64,000 bases of DNA, taken from assembly GCA_937872465.1 (NCBI GenBank), contig CALMSR010000069.1, forward strand, positions 57,356 through 121,355, read 5' to 3'. The translations under genes were made by a program, and so were the position numbers. Positions 24,562 to 33,143 of this stretch are shown one piece after another; position 1 is the stretch's first letter; the number at the start of each line of letters is the position of its first letter. This stretch comes from an uncultured Paracoccaceae bacterium (GTDB taxonomy: Bacteria > Pseudomonadota > Alphaproteobacteria > Rhodobacterales > Rhodobacteraceae). The notes beneath the pieces were generated by a model, which saw nothing but the letters and a program-made list of their open reading frames with translations, was not told where the DNA came from and made no database searches.

Positions 24562-26358
24562 TCAGTGATTGTCGCGCGGCAGCCCCTTCGTCTTGGCGAT
24601 GCGCTGATAGGCCACCGCCGGTTCCAGCACCGCGCCGGTCTCGAGCTCGCCCACCAGCCCGCGCTGGATCTCCTGCCAGGGCGACTGGCTCTCGGGACAG
24701 GCATAGCCGCCCGCGGCCTCCAGCGCCGCCCGCCGGTCGGCGATCTCGGCCTCGTCCACCAGCATGTTCAGCGTGCCCGCGTTGAGGTCGAGCGCGATGC
24801 GGTCGCCGCTGCGCACCAGCGCCAGCGCCCCGCCCGAGGCCGCCTCGGGGCTGGCGTTCAGGATCGAGGGCGAGCCGGAGGTGCCCGACTGGCGCCCGTC
24901 GCCGACGCAGACGAGCGCGCTCACCCCCTGCTTGAGCAGGTAGTCCGGCGCGCGCATGTTCACCACCTCCGCCCCGCCGGGATAGCCCTTGGGCCCGACG
25001 CCGCGGATGAAGAGGATGGTGTTGGCGTCGATGGCGAGCGCAGGATCGTCGATCCTGGCGTGGTATTCCTCCGGCCCGTCGAAGACCACCGCCCGTCCCT
25101 CGAAGGCGCCGGGATGGTCGGGATGGCTCAGGTAGCGCTCGCGGAACTCGGGGCTGATCACGCTCATCTTCATCACCGCCGAGTTGAAGATGTTGCCTCT
25201 CAGCACCCGGAAGCCGGCGCGCTCCTTGAGCGGCCGGTCGAAGGGGCGGATCACGTTTTCGTCCGCGATCGGCACCCCGCGGTAGTTCTCGCCCACGGTC
25301 CTGCCGTTGGCGGTCATCGCCGTCTCGTCGATCAGGCCCTGGGCGATCAGCTGGCCGAAGACCGCCGGCACCCCGCCCGCGTGATAATAATCCTCGCCGA
25401 GATATTCGCCGGCGGGCTGCAGGTTTACCAGCAGCGGGATGTCCTCGCCATGGGTCTGCCAGTCCATCAGCGCGAGCTCGACCCCGAGATGGCGCGCGAT
25501 CGCGGCGAGGTGGATCGGCGCGTTCGAGGAACCGCCGATCGCCGAATTGACCTTGATCGCGTTCAGAAAGGCCGCGCGGGTCATGATGTCCGACGGCTTG
25601 AGATCCTCCGCCACCATGCCGACGATGCGCCGCCCGGTGCGCCAGGCCATCTCCTGCCGGTCGCGGTAGGGCGCGGGGATCGCCGCGCCGCCGGGCAGCT
25701 GCATGCCCAGCGCCTCGGCGAGGCTGTTCATGGTCGTGGCCGTGCCCATGGTGTTGCAATAGCCGGTCGAGGGCGCCGAGGAGGCCACGAGGTCGAGGAA
25801 GCCGGCATAGTCGATCTCGCCGCGCGCCATCATCTCGCGGGCCTTCCAGACGATGGTGCCCGAGCCGGTGCGCTCGCCGCGGAACCAGCCGTTGAGCATC
25901 GGCCCGACCGAGAGCGCGATGGCCGGGAGATCGACCGTCGCCGCCGCCATCAGCAGCGCGGGCGTGGTCTTGTCGCAGCCGATGGTCAGCACCACCCCGT
26001 CGATGGGATAGCCGTAGAGCACCTCCACGCAGCTGAGATAGGTGAGGTTGCGGTCGAGCGCCGCCGTCGGCCGCTTGCCGGTCTCCTGGATCGGGTGGAC
26101 CGGAAATTCCAGCGGGATGCCGCCGGCCTCGCGGATGCCGTCGCGCACCCGCCGGGCGAGCTCCACATGGTGGCGGTTGCAGGGCGAGAGATCCGAGCCG
26201 GTCTGGGCGATGCCGATGATCGGCTTGCCCGATTGCAGCTCCTCGCGGCTCAGGCCGAAGTTGAGGTAGCGCTCCAGATAGAGCGCCGTCATGTCGGGAT
26301 TGTCGGGATTGTCGAACCAGGCGCGCGAGCGCAGCTTGGGCGCGGGGGTCTTGCTCAT
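24562..26358 (-). CDS. xylD: IlvD/Edd-family dehydratase, probably D-xylonate dehydratase
   Basis: 598 residues. The protein follows Caulobacter XylD closely from the N-terminus (RSRAWFDNPDNPDMTALYLE, IGIAQTGSDLSPCNRHH) to the C-terminus (GDGRQSGTSGSPSILNASPE, then LPRDNH). Candidate iron-sulphur cysteines are in SPCNR, IGCDKTTP and YCNTMGTA. Such enzymes dehydrate sugar acids to 2-keto-3-deoxy acids in oxidative pentose breakdown. The ATG at 26358 has GGGAGGAAA upstream; a much longer open frame above it is not coding. No xylose dehydrogenase, lactonase or transporter is next to it, so arabonate or another aldonate cannot be excluded. Confidence 0.82.
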   Translation of the reverse strand: MSKTPAPKLRSRAWFDNPDNPDMTALYLERYLNFGLSREELQSGKPIIGIAQTGSDLSPCNRHHVELARRVRDGIREAGGIPLEFPVHPIQETGKRPTAALDRNLTYLSCVEVLYGYPIDGVVLTIGCDKTTPALLMAAATVDLPAIALSVGPMLNGWFRGERTGSGTIVWKAREMMARGEIDYAGFLDLVASSAPSTGYCNTMGTATTMNSLAEALGMQLPGGAAIPAPYRDRQEMAWRTGRRIVGMVAEDLKPSDIMTRAAFLNAIKVNSAIGGSSNAPIHLAAIARHLGVELALMDWQTHGEDIPLLVNLQPAGEYLGEDYYHAGGVPAVFGQLIAQGLIDETAMTANGRTVGENYRGVPIADENVIRPFDRPLKERAGFRVLRGNIFNSAVMKMSVISPEFRERYLSHPDHPGAFEGRAVVFDGPEEYHARIDDPALAIDANTILFIRGVGPKGYPGGAEVVNMRAPDYLLKQGVSALVCVGDGRQSGTSGSPSILNASPEAASGGALALVRSGDRIALDLNAGTLNMLVDEAEIADRRAALEAAGGYACPESQSPWQEIQRGLVGELETGAVLEPAVAYQRIAKTKGLPRDNH

Positions 26359-26638
26359 GGATTTCCTCCCTCGGTTGCCTCTATCTATGCGGCGCAAGTC
26401 CGGCCGCTGGCAACAGGGCGCCGGGCGCGCCGGTGCGGCCCGATCGGTGCGGGGTCGTCGCATCGACCCGAGATTCGGCCTCGGGCCGCAGCGGGGGCAG
26501 GCCGAAGGGCCGTCGGCGGCACATCCCTTCCGGCTGGATCCCGCGGGCAGCGCGGGCGCGATCCGCGGCGCCGCTGCGGGCCGTTCGGGCCACGGCGCGC
26601 GCTTGCGGTCGCGAGGCGGCCTTCCCGGGGGGGCGGCG

Positions 26639-27973
26639 TCAGTTCGACAGCGGCGCGCGGTAGAGGGGCAGGGCGTCGATGCGGGCGGTGATCTCGGCGA
26701 GGAGCGCGCGGTATTCCGGGCTGTCGACATCGCCGTAGCGCCGCGCGAATTCCGCCGCATTCATGCCCTCGGGCAGGCCGTCGAGATCGGGCAAGACGTC
26801 CGCCTCGCCGGTGATGCGGGCGAGCAGCGCCGGCCAGTCCGCGCGCGGCGTCTCGAGGAAGGCGCGGGCGAACCGCGCCCCGGCGAGGTCGGCGGCGAGA
26901 TCGTCGAAGCTGAATCCGCTGCCGCCCGCATTGCTGTCCAGGAGCTCCTTGAGCTCGCCCATGCCCAGCGCCGCCTGCTCGGTGCTGGCCGCGTAGAGGC
27001 CGGCGGAGACCGCGAAATGCCGCCGCAGATCGACACGGCCGTCCAGCGTCGTGCCGTCGCAACGGTTGCCCTCGCCCAGCATATGCGGCCGCACCCCGAC
27101 CCCGATCACCGGGCCGAAGCCGTCGTCGCCGCAATAGAGCGTGAAGGCGAAGATCGAGGCCTTGGCCTCGTCCGGCGGCGCGTGTTTCAGCGTCTCGTCA
27201 GCCTTGGCGATCACCTGGCGCAGATAGGGCAGCGCGGAGCCGGTCTCGGGCAGGTCGCCGTCCTCGCCCGCGCGATCGAACCACCAGAGGAAGTGATGCA
27301 CCCGGCCGGTGTCGGTCGGCCCCGCCGCCGCGAGGCGGATGCGCTCGCGCAGGCGCTCGTAGAAGGTGAGCCGGGCGTCGCCCTCGAAGGCGAGGGCGAC
27401 CGTGACCTGGCCGGGCGACAGGCGCAACGTCTCGATCCCGTCGAGCAGGTATGCCCCCAGGCCGGGTCCCAGGAAGCGGTCGAGGCCGAGACGCAGCGCG
27501 AGGATCCCCGCGGCGGGCGGCAGGGGCAGCCCGCCGAGGCGCAGCGAGGTGATGCGCAGGCCGTCTTCGGACGGGGCGAGCACCATGTGGAGACCGATTC
27601 CGAGGCCGCGGGGGAGCAGCGGGGCGCCGGCGGCGATGTCGAGCGCCAGCGCCTCTGCCCCGATGTCCGCGCTCGCCACCATGCCCGGCTGGAGGCGTTG
27701 CGCCGCGGCGAGTGCTGCGTCGAGCTCCGCGGCGGTGACGGTGATCTCCGCCGTGGCGGCATTGCTGGCCAGCAGGCCGCGCAGCCGCTCGGCGAGATCC
27801 CTGGTCAGGGCGGCGGCCCGCGCATCGGGCGGTCCCGCATCCGCGACCGGCGGCCGCGGCCCGAGGATCAGGGCGGCGAGCGCCAGCGGCACGAGCAGCA
27901 GCAGCGCCAGCCGCAGGCGGCTGCGGCGCCGGCGGCGCGGCGGTGTCGGCGCGGTATCGGTCGTAATGCTCAT
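26639..27973 (-). CDS. Unknown protein with one N-terminal membrane helix
   Basis: About 444 residues; the family is not recognised. A basic N-terminal cluster (PPRRRRRSRLR) is followed by one hydrophobic helix (LALLLLVPLALAALILG), then a soluble part of about 400 residues placed outside the cytoplasm by the positive-inside rule. That part is rich in alternating hydrophobic residues early (TVTAAELDAALAAAQRL, LALDIAAGAPLL) and has two cysteines, in LYCGDDGFGP and NRCDGTT, that could pair. The start is uncertain between 27973 and 27988. It ends 280 bases beyond the start of the xylonate dehydratase gene and is otherwise isolated. Confidence 0.65.
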   Translation of the reverse strand: MSITTDTAPTPPRRRRRSRLRLALLLLVPLALAALILGPRPPVADAGPPDARAAALTRDLAERLRGLLASNAATAEITVTAAELDAALAAAQRLQPGMVASADIGAEALALDIAAGAPLLPRGLGIGLHMVLAPSEDGLRITSLRLGGLPLPPAAGILALRLGLDRFLGPGLGAYLLDGIETLRLSPGQVTVALAFEGDARLTFYERLRERIRLAAAGPTDTGRVHHFLWWFDRAGEDGDLPETGSALPYLRQVIAKADETLKHAPPDEAKASIFAFTLYCGDDGFGPVIGVGVRPHMLGEGNRCDGTTLDGRVDLRRHFAVSAGLYAASTEQAALGMGELKELLDSNAGGSGFSFDDLAADLAGARFARAFLETPRADWPALLARITGEADVLPDLDGLPEGMNAAEFARRYGDVDSPEYRALLAEITARIDALPLYRAPLSN

Positions 27974-28052
27974 CTCACCCGCTGGCATGGCCCGATTCGA
28001 TCCCCCGGACAAGGGGTTGCCGCCAGGGATCGCAGGGACTGGTTAAGGCCGC

Positions 28053-29345
28053 TCAGACCAGGACCGGCTCCGCGGTCTGGGCGCCGACGCCGAAGACGCG
28101 CTTGTAGCGCTCGATCTGGTCGGGCGGGCCCATGGCCTTGGCCGGGTTGTCCGAGAGCTTGACCGTCGGCCGGCCGTTGGCGCGGACCGCCTTGCACACC
28201 AGGCTGAAGGGCGCCAGCCCGTCGTCCGGCGCCAGGCCGCGGAAATCGTTGGTGAGCAGCGTGCCCCAGCCGAAGCCGAGCTTCACCCGGCCGTTGAACC
28301 GGGCATAGAGCGCCTCGATCTTCTCCACGTCCAGCCCGTCGGAGAAGATCACCAGCTTCTCGCGCGGATCCTGGCCGCGGCTCTGCCACCAGGCGATCGC
28401 GGTCTCGGCGCCTTCCTCGGGCCGCCCCGAATCGATGCGGATCCCGGTCCAGGAGGCCAGCCAGTCCGGCGCGCGTTCGAGGAACCCCCTGGTGCCGTAG
28501 GTGTCGGGCAGGATGATGCGCAGGTTGCCGTCGTAATCCTCGTGCCAGTTCTCGAGCACGCGGTAGGGCGCCTCGCGCAGGGCTTCGTCGTCCCCGGCCA
28601 GCGCCGCGGCGATCATCGGCAGCTCGTGGGCATTGGTGCCGATCGCCTCGATGTCGCGCCGGAGCGCGATGTGGCAATTGGACGAGCCGGTGAAGTTCGG
28701 CCCCAGCCCCTCGATCATCGCCTGCACGCACCAGTCCTGCCAAAGGAAGGAATGCCGCCGCCGGGTGCCGAAATCCGAGATGCGCAGGTCGGGCAGCTTG
28801 CGCAGCCGCTCGATCTTCTCCCAGACCCGGGTCATGGCGCGGGCATAGAGCACCTGCAGCTCGAACTTGCCCATGCCGCGCAGCACCGCCCGCCCGCGCA
28901 GCTCCATCAGCACCGCGAGCGCGGGAACCTCCCACATCATCACCTCGGCCCAGGAGCCGCGGAAATTCAGCTCGTACTGATCGCCGCGCCGCTCCAGCCG
29001 GTATTCCGGCATGCGGAACCGCTCGAGCCAGGCCATGAACTCCGGACCGAACATCGCGCGCTTGCCGTAGAAGGTATTGCCGCGCAGCCAGGTGCTCTCG
29101 CCCCGGCTCAGGCGCAGGTCGCGGATATGGTCGAGCTGCGCCCGCAGGTCGGCCTCGTCGATCAGCGCCGCCAGCGGCACCGAGGTGGAACGGTTGATCA
29201 GGCTGAATTCCACCTCCACGTCGGCGTGGCGCTGGAACACCGTCTGGCACATCAGGAGCTTGTAGAAGTCGGTGTCGAGCAGCCAGCGCACGATCGGGTC
29301 GATCCGCCAGGCGTGGTCGTAGACGCGTTTCGCGATGTCGGACAT
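28053..29345 (-). CDS. pncB: Nicotinate phosphoribosyltransferase
   Basis: 430-residue cytoplasmic enzyme that joins nicotinate to PRPP at the expense of ATP, giving nicotinate mononucleotide for NAD. Family segments are WLLDTDFYKLLMCQ near the start, SDFGTRRRHSFLWQD, the catalytic-histidine loop GTNAHELPM, RIDSGRPEEG and FSDGLDVEKI. The ATG at 29345 lies 5 bases after the nicotinamidase stop, making a two-gene NAD-salvage operon in which one enzyme produces the substrate of the other. Confidence 0.95.
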   Translation of the reverse strand: MSDIAKRVYDHAWRIDPIVRWLLDTDFYKLLMCQTVFQRHADVEVEFSLINRSTSVPLAALIDEADLRAQLDHIRDLRLSRGESTWLRGNTFYGKRAMFGPEFMAWLERFRMPEYRLERRGDQYELNFRGSWAEVMMWEVPALAVLMELRGRAVLRGMGKFELQVLYARAMTRVWEKIERLRKLPDLRISDFGTRRRHSFLWQDWCVQAMIEGLGPNFTGSSNCHIALRRDIEAIGTNAHELPMIAAALAGDDEALREAPYRVLENWHEDYDGNLRIILPDTYGTRGFLERAPDWLASWTGIRIDSGRPEEGAETAIAWWQSRGQDPREKLVIFSDGLDVEKIEALYARFNGRVKLGFGWGTLLTNDFRGLAPDDGLAPFSLVCKAVRANGRPTVKLSDNPAKAMGPPDQIERYKRVFGVGAQTAEPVLV

Positions 29346-29350
29346 GGGCC

Positions 29351-29983
29351 TCAGACCACCAGATCGTCGGCCCGCGCGACGGCGACGCCGCATTCCTGCA
29401 TCCGCCCGCGGGCGGCCTCGAGCGAGCCGTCGAGGTCGATCCCCCGGCAGGCATCCTCGAGCAGGGTCACCGAGAAGCCGAGCGCCGCGGCGTCGAGCGC
29501 GGAATAGGCCACGCAGAAATCCGTCGCGAGCCCGGCCAGCCAGACCGCGGTCACGCCGCGCTCGCGCAGATAGCCGGCGAGCCCGGTCGGGGTCACGTGG
29601 TCGTTCTCGAAGAAGGCCGAATAGCTGTCGATCTCCGGCCGGAAACCCTTGCGCAGGATCAGGTCGGCCGGGCCGGTCTCGAGCCCGGGATGGAACGCCG
29701 CGCCCTGCGAGCCCTGGACGCAATGCACCGGCCATAGCACCTGGTCTCCATAGGGCATGCGCATGACGGAGAAGGGCTCGGCTCCCGGATGGTTCGCCGC
29801 GAAGGAGAGATGCCCCTCCGGATGCCAGTCCTGGGTCAGCACCCGCACCGGAAAGCGGCCCAGGATGCGGTTGACCGGCGCCACGACCGCATCGCCGTCA
29901 GCGACGGCGAGCGCCCCGCCCGGGCAGAAATCCATCTGCACGTCGATCACGATCAGCGCGGAACCCGCATCGCCGGGGGACAT
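29351..29983 (-). CDS. pncA: Nicotinamidase
   Basis: 210-residue amidase converting nicotinamide to nicotinate and ammonia. The catalytic triad is Asp14 (VIDVQMDF), Lys112 (LRKGF) and Cys157 (ATDFCVAYS); metal ligands are Asp52, His54 and His58 in QDWHPEGH. Length equals typical PncA. The ATG at 29983 is preceded by GGAGGTG. It is the first gene of the pncA-pncB pair. Confidence 0.94.
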   Translation of the reverse strand: MSPGDAGSALIVIDVQMDFCPGGALAVADGDAVVAPVNRILGRFPVRVLTQDWHPEGHLSFAANHPGAEPFSVMRMPYGDQVLWPVHCVQGSQGAAFHPGLETGPADLILRKGFRPEIDSYSAFFENDHVTPTGLAGYLRERGVTAVWLAGLATDFCVAYSALDAAALGFSVTLLEDACRGIDLDGSLEAARGRMQECGVAVARADDLVV

Positions 29984-30074
29984 CCGTCCACCTCCGTTCG
30001 ACGCCGGGCTGCGCCCCCGGCGCGCCGAGAGTGACAGCGCGCCGGCCGAGATTCAATCGCCGATTCGGCCCCGG

Positions 30075-30956
30075 TCAGCTCTTGGCGTTCTCGAGCGCCC
30101 GGCTCGCGACCTCGCCGCTGAGCTTCACCATGCGGGTCGCCTCGGCGGAATACTGGTCCATCGCGGTCTTGATGAAGCGCTGCTGCACGTCATGCACGTC
30201 CTCGAGCGACCGGCAGCGCAGGAGCGCGGTCTGGGCGTCGATGTCGTGGCGGAGGCGCTCGGTGACGAAATCGGCGATCTGCTTCTGGGCCCGGGCGAAG
30301 CCCTCCATGACCGTCGATCCCGCGCGCTCGGCGCTCTGGATGCCGCGCTGCTGGGCGGCCGCGAGGTTGGCTGTCGCCGCCTCCGCCGCCCGGAGCCGTT
30401 CCTCGGCCTGCTCCTGGAACTTCGCGACGGCGGCCTCCGCGGCGCGGATCCGCTCGGCGGTGGCGTCGCTGACCGCCCGCGAGGCCTTCTCGGTGGCGGC
30501 CTCGGCCTGGGAGAGGGTCTCGTCGATATGCGCCTTGAGCTTGCCGGCGGCGGATTCGAGCCGCGCCTCGGCCGCCTTGATCTCGGCGGCGAGCCGCTCC
30601 GGCAGGCCCGCGCCCGCGGCCTCGGCCGCCTTGACATTGGTCAGGGCGGCGGCGGAGACGCGCTCGGCGTTGCGCCGCGTCTCGGCCTCGATCGCCTCGA
30701 ACATGGACTTCAGCCGCGCCTGGATCTCCTCGGCCGCCTTCTCGGCCGCCTTGACGCCGGCGGTGACCTGCTCCGCGGCCAGCCTGGCGGCCTCCTGCGC
30801 GGCCTTCACGCTCTCGGCGATCTCGGCCTCGATCCGGGCCGCGGTCTCCGGTGCCGCGGTCTCGTCGGCGGCCGCCGGCTTCGCGGGGGCGGCGGGGCGG
30901 GCGGGGCGCGCCGGGGCGCGGCTGCGCGACCGGGGGGTGGCGGGCTTGTCGGACAT
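30075..30956 (-). CDS. Phasin-family protein with long alanine/glutamate coiled coil
   Basis: 293 residues. Residues 1-30 are Pro/Ala/Arg-rich (SRSRAPARPARPAAPAKPAA), the next roughly 190 are an almost unbroken amphipathic Ala/Glu/Lys helix, and the last 70 form a phasin domain (AQKQIADFVTERLRHDIDAQ, CRSLEDVHDVQQRF, DQYSAEATRMV). Phasins coat polyhydroxyalkanoate granules; long PhaI-like or PhaF-like forms with basic tails can also contact DNA. It is followed downstream in the opposite gene order by pncA and preceded by a short paralogue, which suggests a local duplication. No PHA synthase is in the window. Confidence 0.82.
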   Translation of the reverse strand: MSDKPATPRSRSRAPARPARPAAPAKPAAADETAAPETAARIEAEIAESVKAAQEAARLAAEQVTAGVKAAEKAAEEIQARLKSMFEAIEAETRRNAERVSAAALTNVKAAEAAGAGLPERLAAEIKAAEARLESAAGKLKAHIDETLSQAEAATEKASRAVSDATAERIRAAEAAVAKFQEQAEERLRAAEAATANLAAAQQRGIQSAERAGSTVMEGFARAQKQIADFVTERLRHDIDAQTALLRCRSLEDVHDVQQRFIKTAMDQYSAEATRMVKLSGEVASRALENAKS

Positions 30957-31063
30957 GGGGGGCTCCTCGGGACGTCTGGATGATTCCCGCGCGGGGTATC
31001 CGGGCTTCCGCCCCGGTCGTCAACCCGTGCGCGGCCGATGCGGCGCGATTCGACGCCTTCCGG

Positions 31064-31426
31064 CTACGGGACCGGCGGCTTCGCGCTTCTCGCGAGCACG
31101 TCGCGGCCGATGTCGAGCAGCCGCGCCATCTCCGAGAAATACTGGTCGAAGGCATTGCGCATGAAATCCGCCTGGATTCCGCGCAGGTCGTCGAGGGTGC
31201 GGCAGGCCATCAGCGCCTTCTGCGTCTCGATGTCGCGGCGGATGCGCTCGGCGACGAAATCCGCGATCTCGCGCTGGCCCACGGTCAGGCCGTCGAGCAG
31301 CGCCTGCCCCGCGATATCCATCCGGTCGAGCGTCTCCTGCTGTTGCGCAGACAACCTGTCGATGATCCGGTCGCTGGAGCGCGCGCTCTTCGCGATCAGA
31401 TCCGGATGTGGTGAATCGGAGGACAT
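31064..31426 (-). CDS. Short phasin-like protein
   Basis: 120 residues consisting of little more than a phasin domain. Its middle (GQREIADFVAERIRRDIETQ, CRTLDDLRGIQADF, FDQYFSEMARLL) matches the C-terminus of the adjacent 293-residue phasin position by position, so the two are paralogues. The ATG at 31426 has AAAGGAGA 6 bases upstream; a much longer frame above is spurious. It lies 107 bases upstream of the long phasin on the same strand. Predicted to be cytoplasmic and associated with PHA granules. Confidence 0.8.
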   Translation of the reverse strand: MSSDSPHPDLIAKSARSSDRIIDRLSAQQQETLDRMDIAGQALLDGLTVGQREIADFVAERIRRDIETQKALMACRTLDDLRGIQADFMRNAFDQYFSEMARLLDIGRDVLARSAKPPVP

Positions 31427-31542
31427 GAAGGGTCTCCTTTCGCAGTGCAGCTGGGAATGGGATCGGAAACGAAGATAGCCCCGATTCCGTTTCCTGGAAA
31501 TGGCCTCTTGCGAATTTCGGGGACCGAATTCGCGGGCGCCGG

Positions 31543-32445
31543 TCACTTCTGCGCCGGCACCGCCTGCAGATAGGCCGCGATCGCGGCGCGCTCCCCGGGC
31601 TCGAGCATCGCCATGTTCTCCTGGACCGCGACCATGGCGCCGCCGACGGTGTCGAAATCCGGCGTGAATCCGGTCTCGAGGTAATATTCGATGTCGCCGG
31701 CCGACCACGCGCCGAGATCCCCGCCCGGGGTGATGTTCGGCACCCGTCCCTCGCCCTCCGCCGCCGGCGCCCCCGCGAGCCAGCGGGAGAAATCGGAGGC
31801 CCCGGCGAGGTTGCGCGGGGTATGGCATTCGCCGCAATGCCCCGGCCCCTCGACGAGATACTGCCCGCGCGCCACCGCCGGATCGGCGGCATCGAGCGTC
31901 ACCGCCGGGGTGTCGGAGAGGAAGGCGAGCTTCCAGAGCCCGAGCCCGCGCCGGAGGTTGAAGGGAAAGCCCAGGTCATGGCCGGGCTGCCGGCCCTCGA
32001 CCGCGGGCAGGGTGGCGAGAAAGGCCCTGAGATCGGCGATGTCCTGCGGCTCCATCCGGGCATAGGAGGCATAGGGGAAGGCCGGGTAGTAATGCCGGCC
32101 CTCCGGCGAGACGCCGCGCAGCATCGCATCGGCGAAATCACCGGCCGACCAGCCGCCGATCCCGTCCTCGGGATGGTTCGAGATGTTCGGGACGACGAAA
32201 TCCCCGAAGGGCGTCGCGAGCACCAGCCCGCCGCCGAGCTTCAGGCGGTCCTCGCCCTTCGCCCCCTTGGCCGCATGGCAGGATTCGCAGCCCCCCGCCC
32301 AGAAGACGGCCTCGCCCCGTCCCGCATCGCCCTCGGGCCAGGCGGCGAGCACCTCCCGCGGCAGGCCGCGCGGCATGGTCGCCACCCAGAGGGCCGCGGC
32401 ACCGGCGGCGGCGGCCGCTGCCAGGATCGCGAGCAGCCGGCGCAT
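31543..32445 (-). CDS. Dihaem c-type cytochrome
   Basis: 300 residues. An uncleaved or cleaved N-terminal hydrophobic segment (LLAILAAAAAAGAAALWVAT) directs it to the periplasmic side. Two haem sites are seen, CESCH near residue 53 and CGECH near residue 203, each followed by a possible methionine ligand region (GGLVLATPFGDF..., and the final AMLEPGE). The paired cytochrome-c domains resemble the electron-transfer subunit of gluconate/alcohol dehydrogenase-type or sulphite oxidase-type systems. The cytochrome c' gene lies 12 bases upstream, so the two are co-transcribed. No partner dehydrogenase is near. Confidence 0.85.
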   Translation of the reverse strand: MRRLLAILAAAAAAGAAALWVATMPRGLPREVLAAWPEGDAGRGEAVFWAGGCESCHAAKGAKGEDRLKLGGGLVLATPFGDFVVPNISNHPEDGIGGWSAGDFADAMLRGVSPEGRHYYPAFPYASYARMEPQDIADLRAFLATLPAVEGRQPGHDLGFPFNLRRGLGLWKLAFLSDTPAVTLDAADPAVARGQYLVEGPGHCGECHTPRNLAGASDFSRWLAGAPAAEGEGRVPNITPGGDLGAWSAGDIEYYLETGFTPDFDTVGGAMVAVQENMAMLEPGERAAIAAYLQAVPAQK

Positions 32446-32457
32446 CGTCGCGCCGGA

Positions 32458-32907
32458 TCAGTTCTCGAGGCGGTAGGATTCGTGACAGGTCTTGCAGCTG
32501 TCGAAGATCGGTCCCATCGCCGCCTTGAAGGCATCGGCATCGGCGGGGCCATCCTTGCCGGCGATCTCGCGGGCCTTGGCGGCGGCCTCCTGGAATTTCG
32601 CGAGCTCGGCCTCGAAGCCGGCCATGTCCTGCCAGATCTTCGGCGAGGCATTGCTGCGCGCGGCATCCTCGCTGCCTTCGGGGAAGTAATCGCCATAGGC
32701 GGCCGCGGTCGCGCTCACGGCATAGATCACCGCCTTGCCGACGACCGGGCTATAGGCGAGCTCGCCCTTCATCACCGCGCCCGCGACCCCGGCGGCGGTG
32801 CCGTTGTTGTCCATCAGCGCCTGACGGACCGCGATCGGATCCTCCGCGCCCAGGGCCGGAAGCGCCGCGACCGCGGCTGCCGCTATGGCAATGGCAAGGC
32901 TCTTCAT
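32458..32907 (-). CDS. Cytochrome c' (class II cytochrome c)
   Basis: 149 residues with a signal peptide (MKSLAIAIAAAAVAALPALG). The mature part is a four-helix cytochrome c' with its single haem motif CKTCH near the C-terminus, followed by SYRLEN, which is the normal position for class II. These periplasmic proteins bind NO or serve as electron carriers. Of two adjacent ATGs the second (32907) is preferred: GGGAGA sits 6 bases from it but only 3 from the first. First gene of a pair with the dihaem cytochrome. Confidence 0.87.
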   Translation of the reverse strand: MKSLAIAIAAAAVAALPALGAEDPIAVRQALMDNNGTAAGVAGAVMKGELAYSPVVGKAVIYAVSATAAAYGDYFPEGSEDAARSNASPKIWQDMAGFEAELAKFQEAAAKAREIAGKDGPADADAFKAAMGPIFDSCKTCHESYRLEN

Positions 32908-33009
32908 CATCACTCTCCCTTCTGCTTCCGGCGATGATGACGCGCGCCGCCGCCGCGCCAAGCCGAAGCCGGAACAACTTTTCGCGAGCACCGCGCGGGC
33001 CTTCCGGCC

Positions 33010-33040
33010 GCCGTCATCCTAAACGGCCGTTATCCTAAAC
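33010..33040. repeat. Tandem 15-base direct repeat, possible operator
   Basis: GCCGTCATCCTAAAC (33010-33024) is followed after one base by GCCGTTATCCTAAAC (33026-33040), with one mismatch in 15. The pair sits in the 236-base region between the divergent cytochrome c' and HPt-like genes, about 105 bases before the start of the latter. The 16-base period and the intergenic position suggest an activator or repressor site. Confidence 0.45.
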
Positions 33041-33143
33041 TGCGAGAGACTTTTCCCCCGGCCCCCGTGCCGGGATGGCGGAGCGTTAACGGAACCGAAG
33101 GGCTTGGCGCGCAGTCTGGCGCCGGGTGACGTGGGGACGATCG

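Noticed and set aside
30002..30022. CGCCGGG/CCCGGCG hairpin after the long phasin gene as a terminator
   Set aside because: Only a 7-bp stem with no T-tract; common by chance at this GC content.
31465..31494. GGAAACG/CGTTTCC inverted repeat upstream of the short phasin as a PhaR site
   Set aside because: The arms are 16 bases apart and do not match the known CTGC/GCAG-type PhaR sites; too weak to claim.
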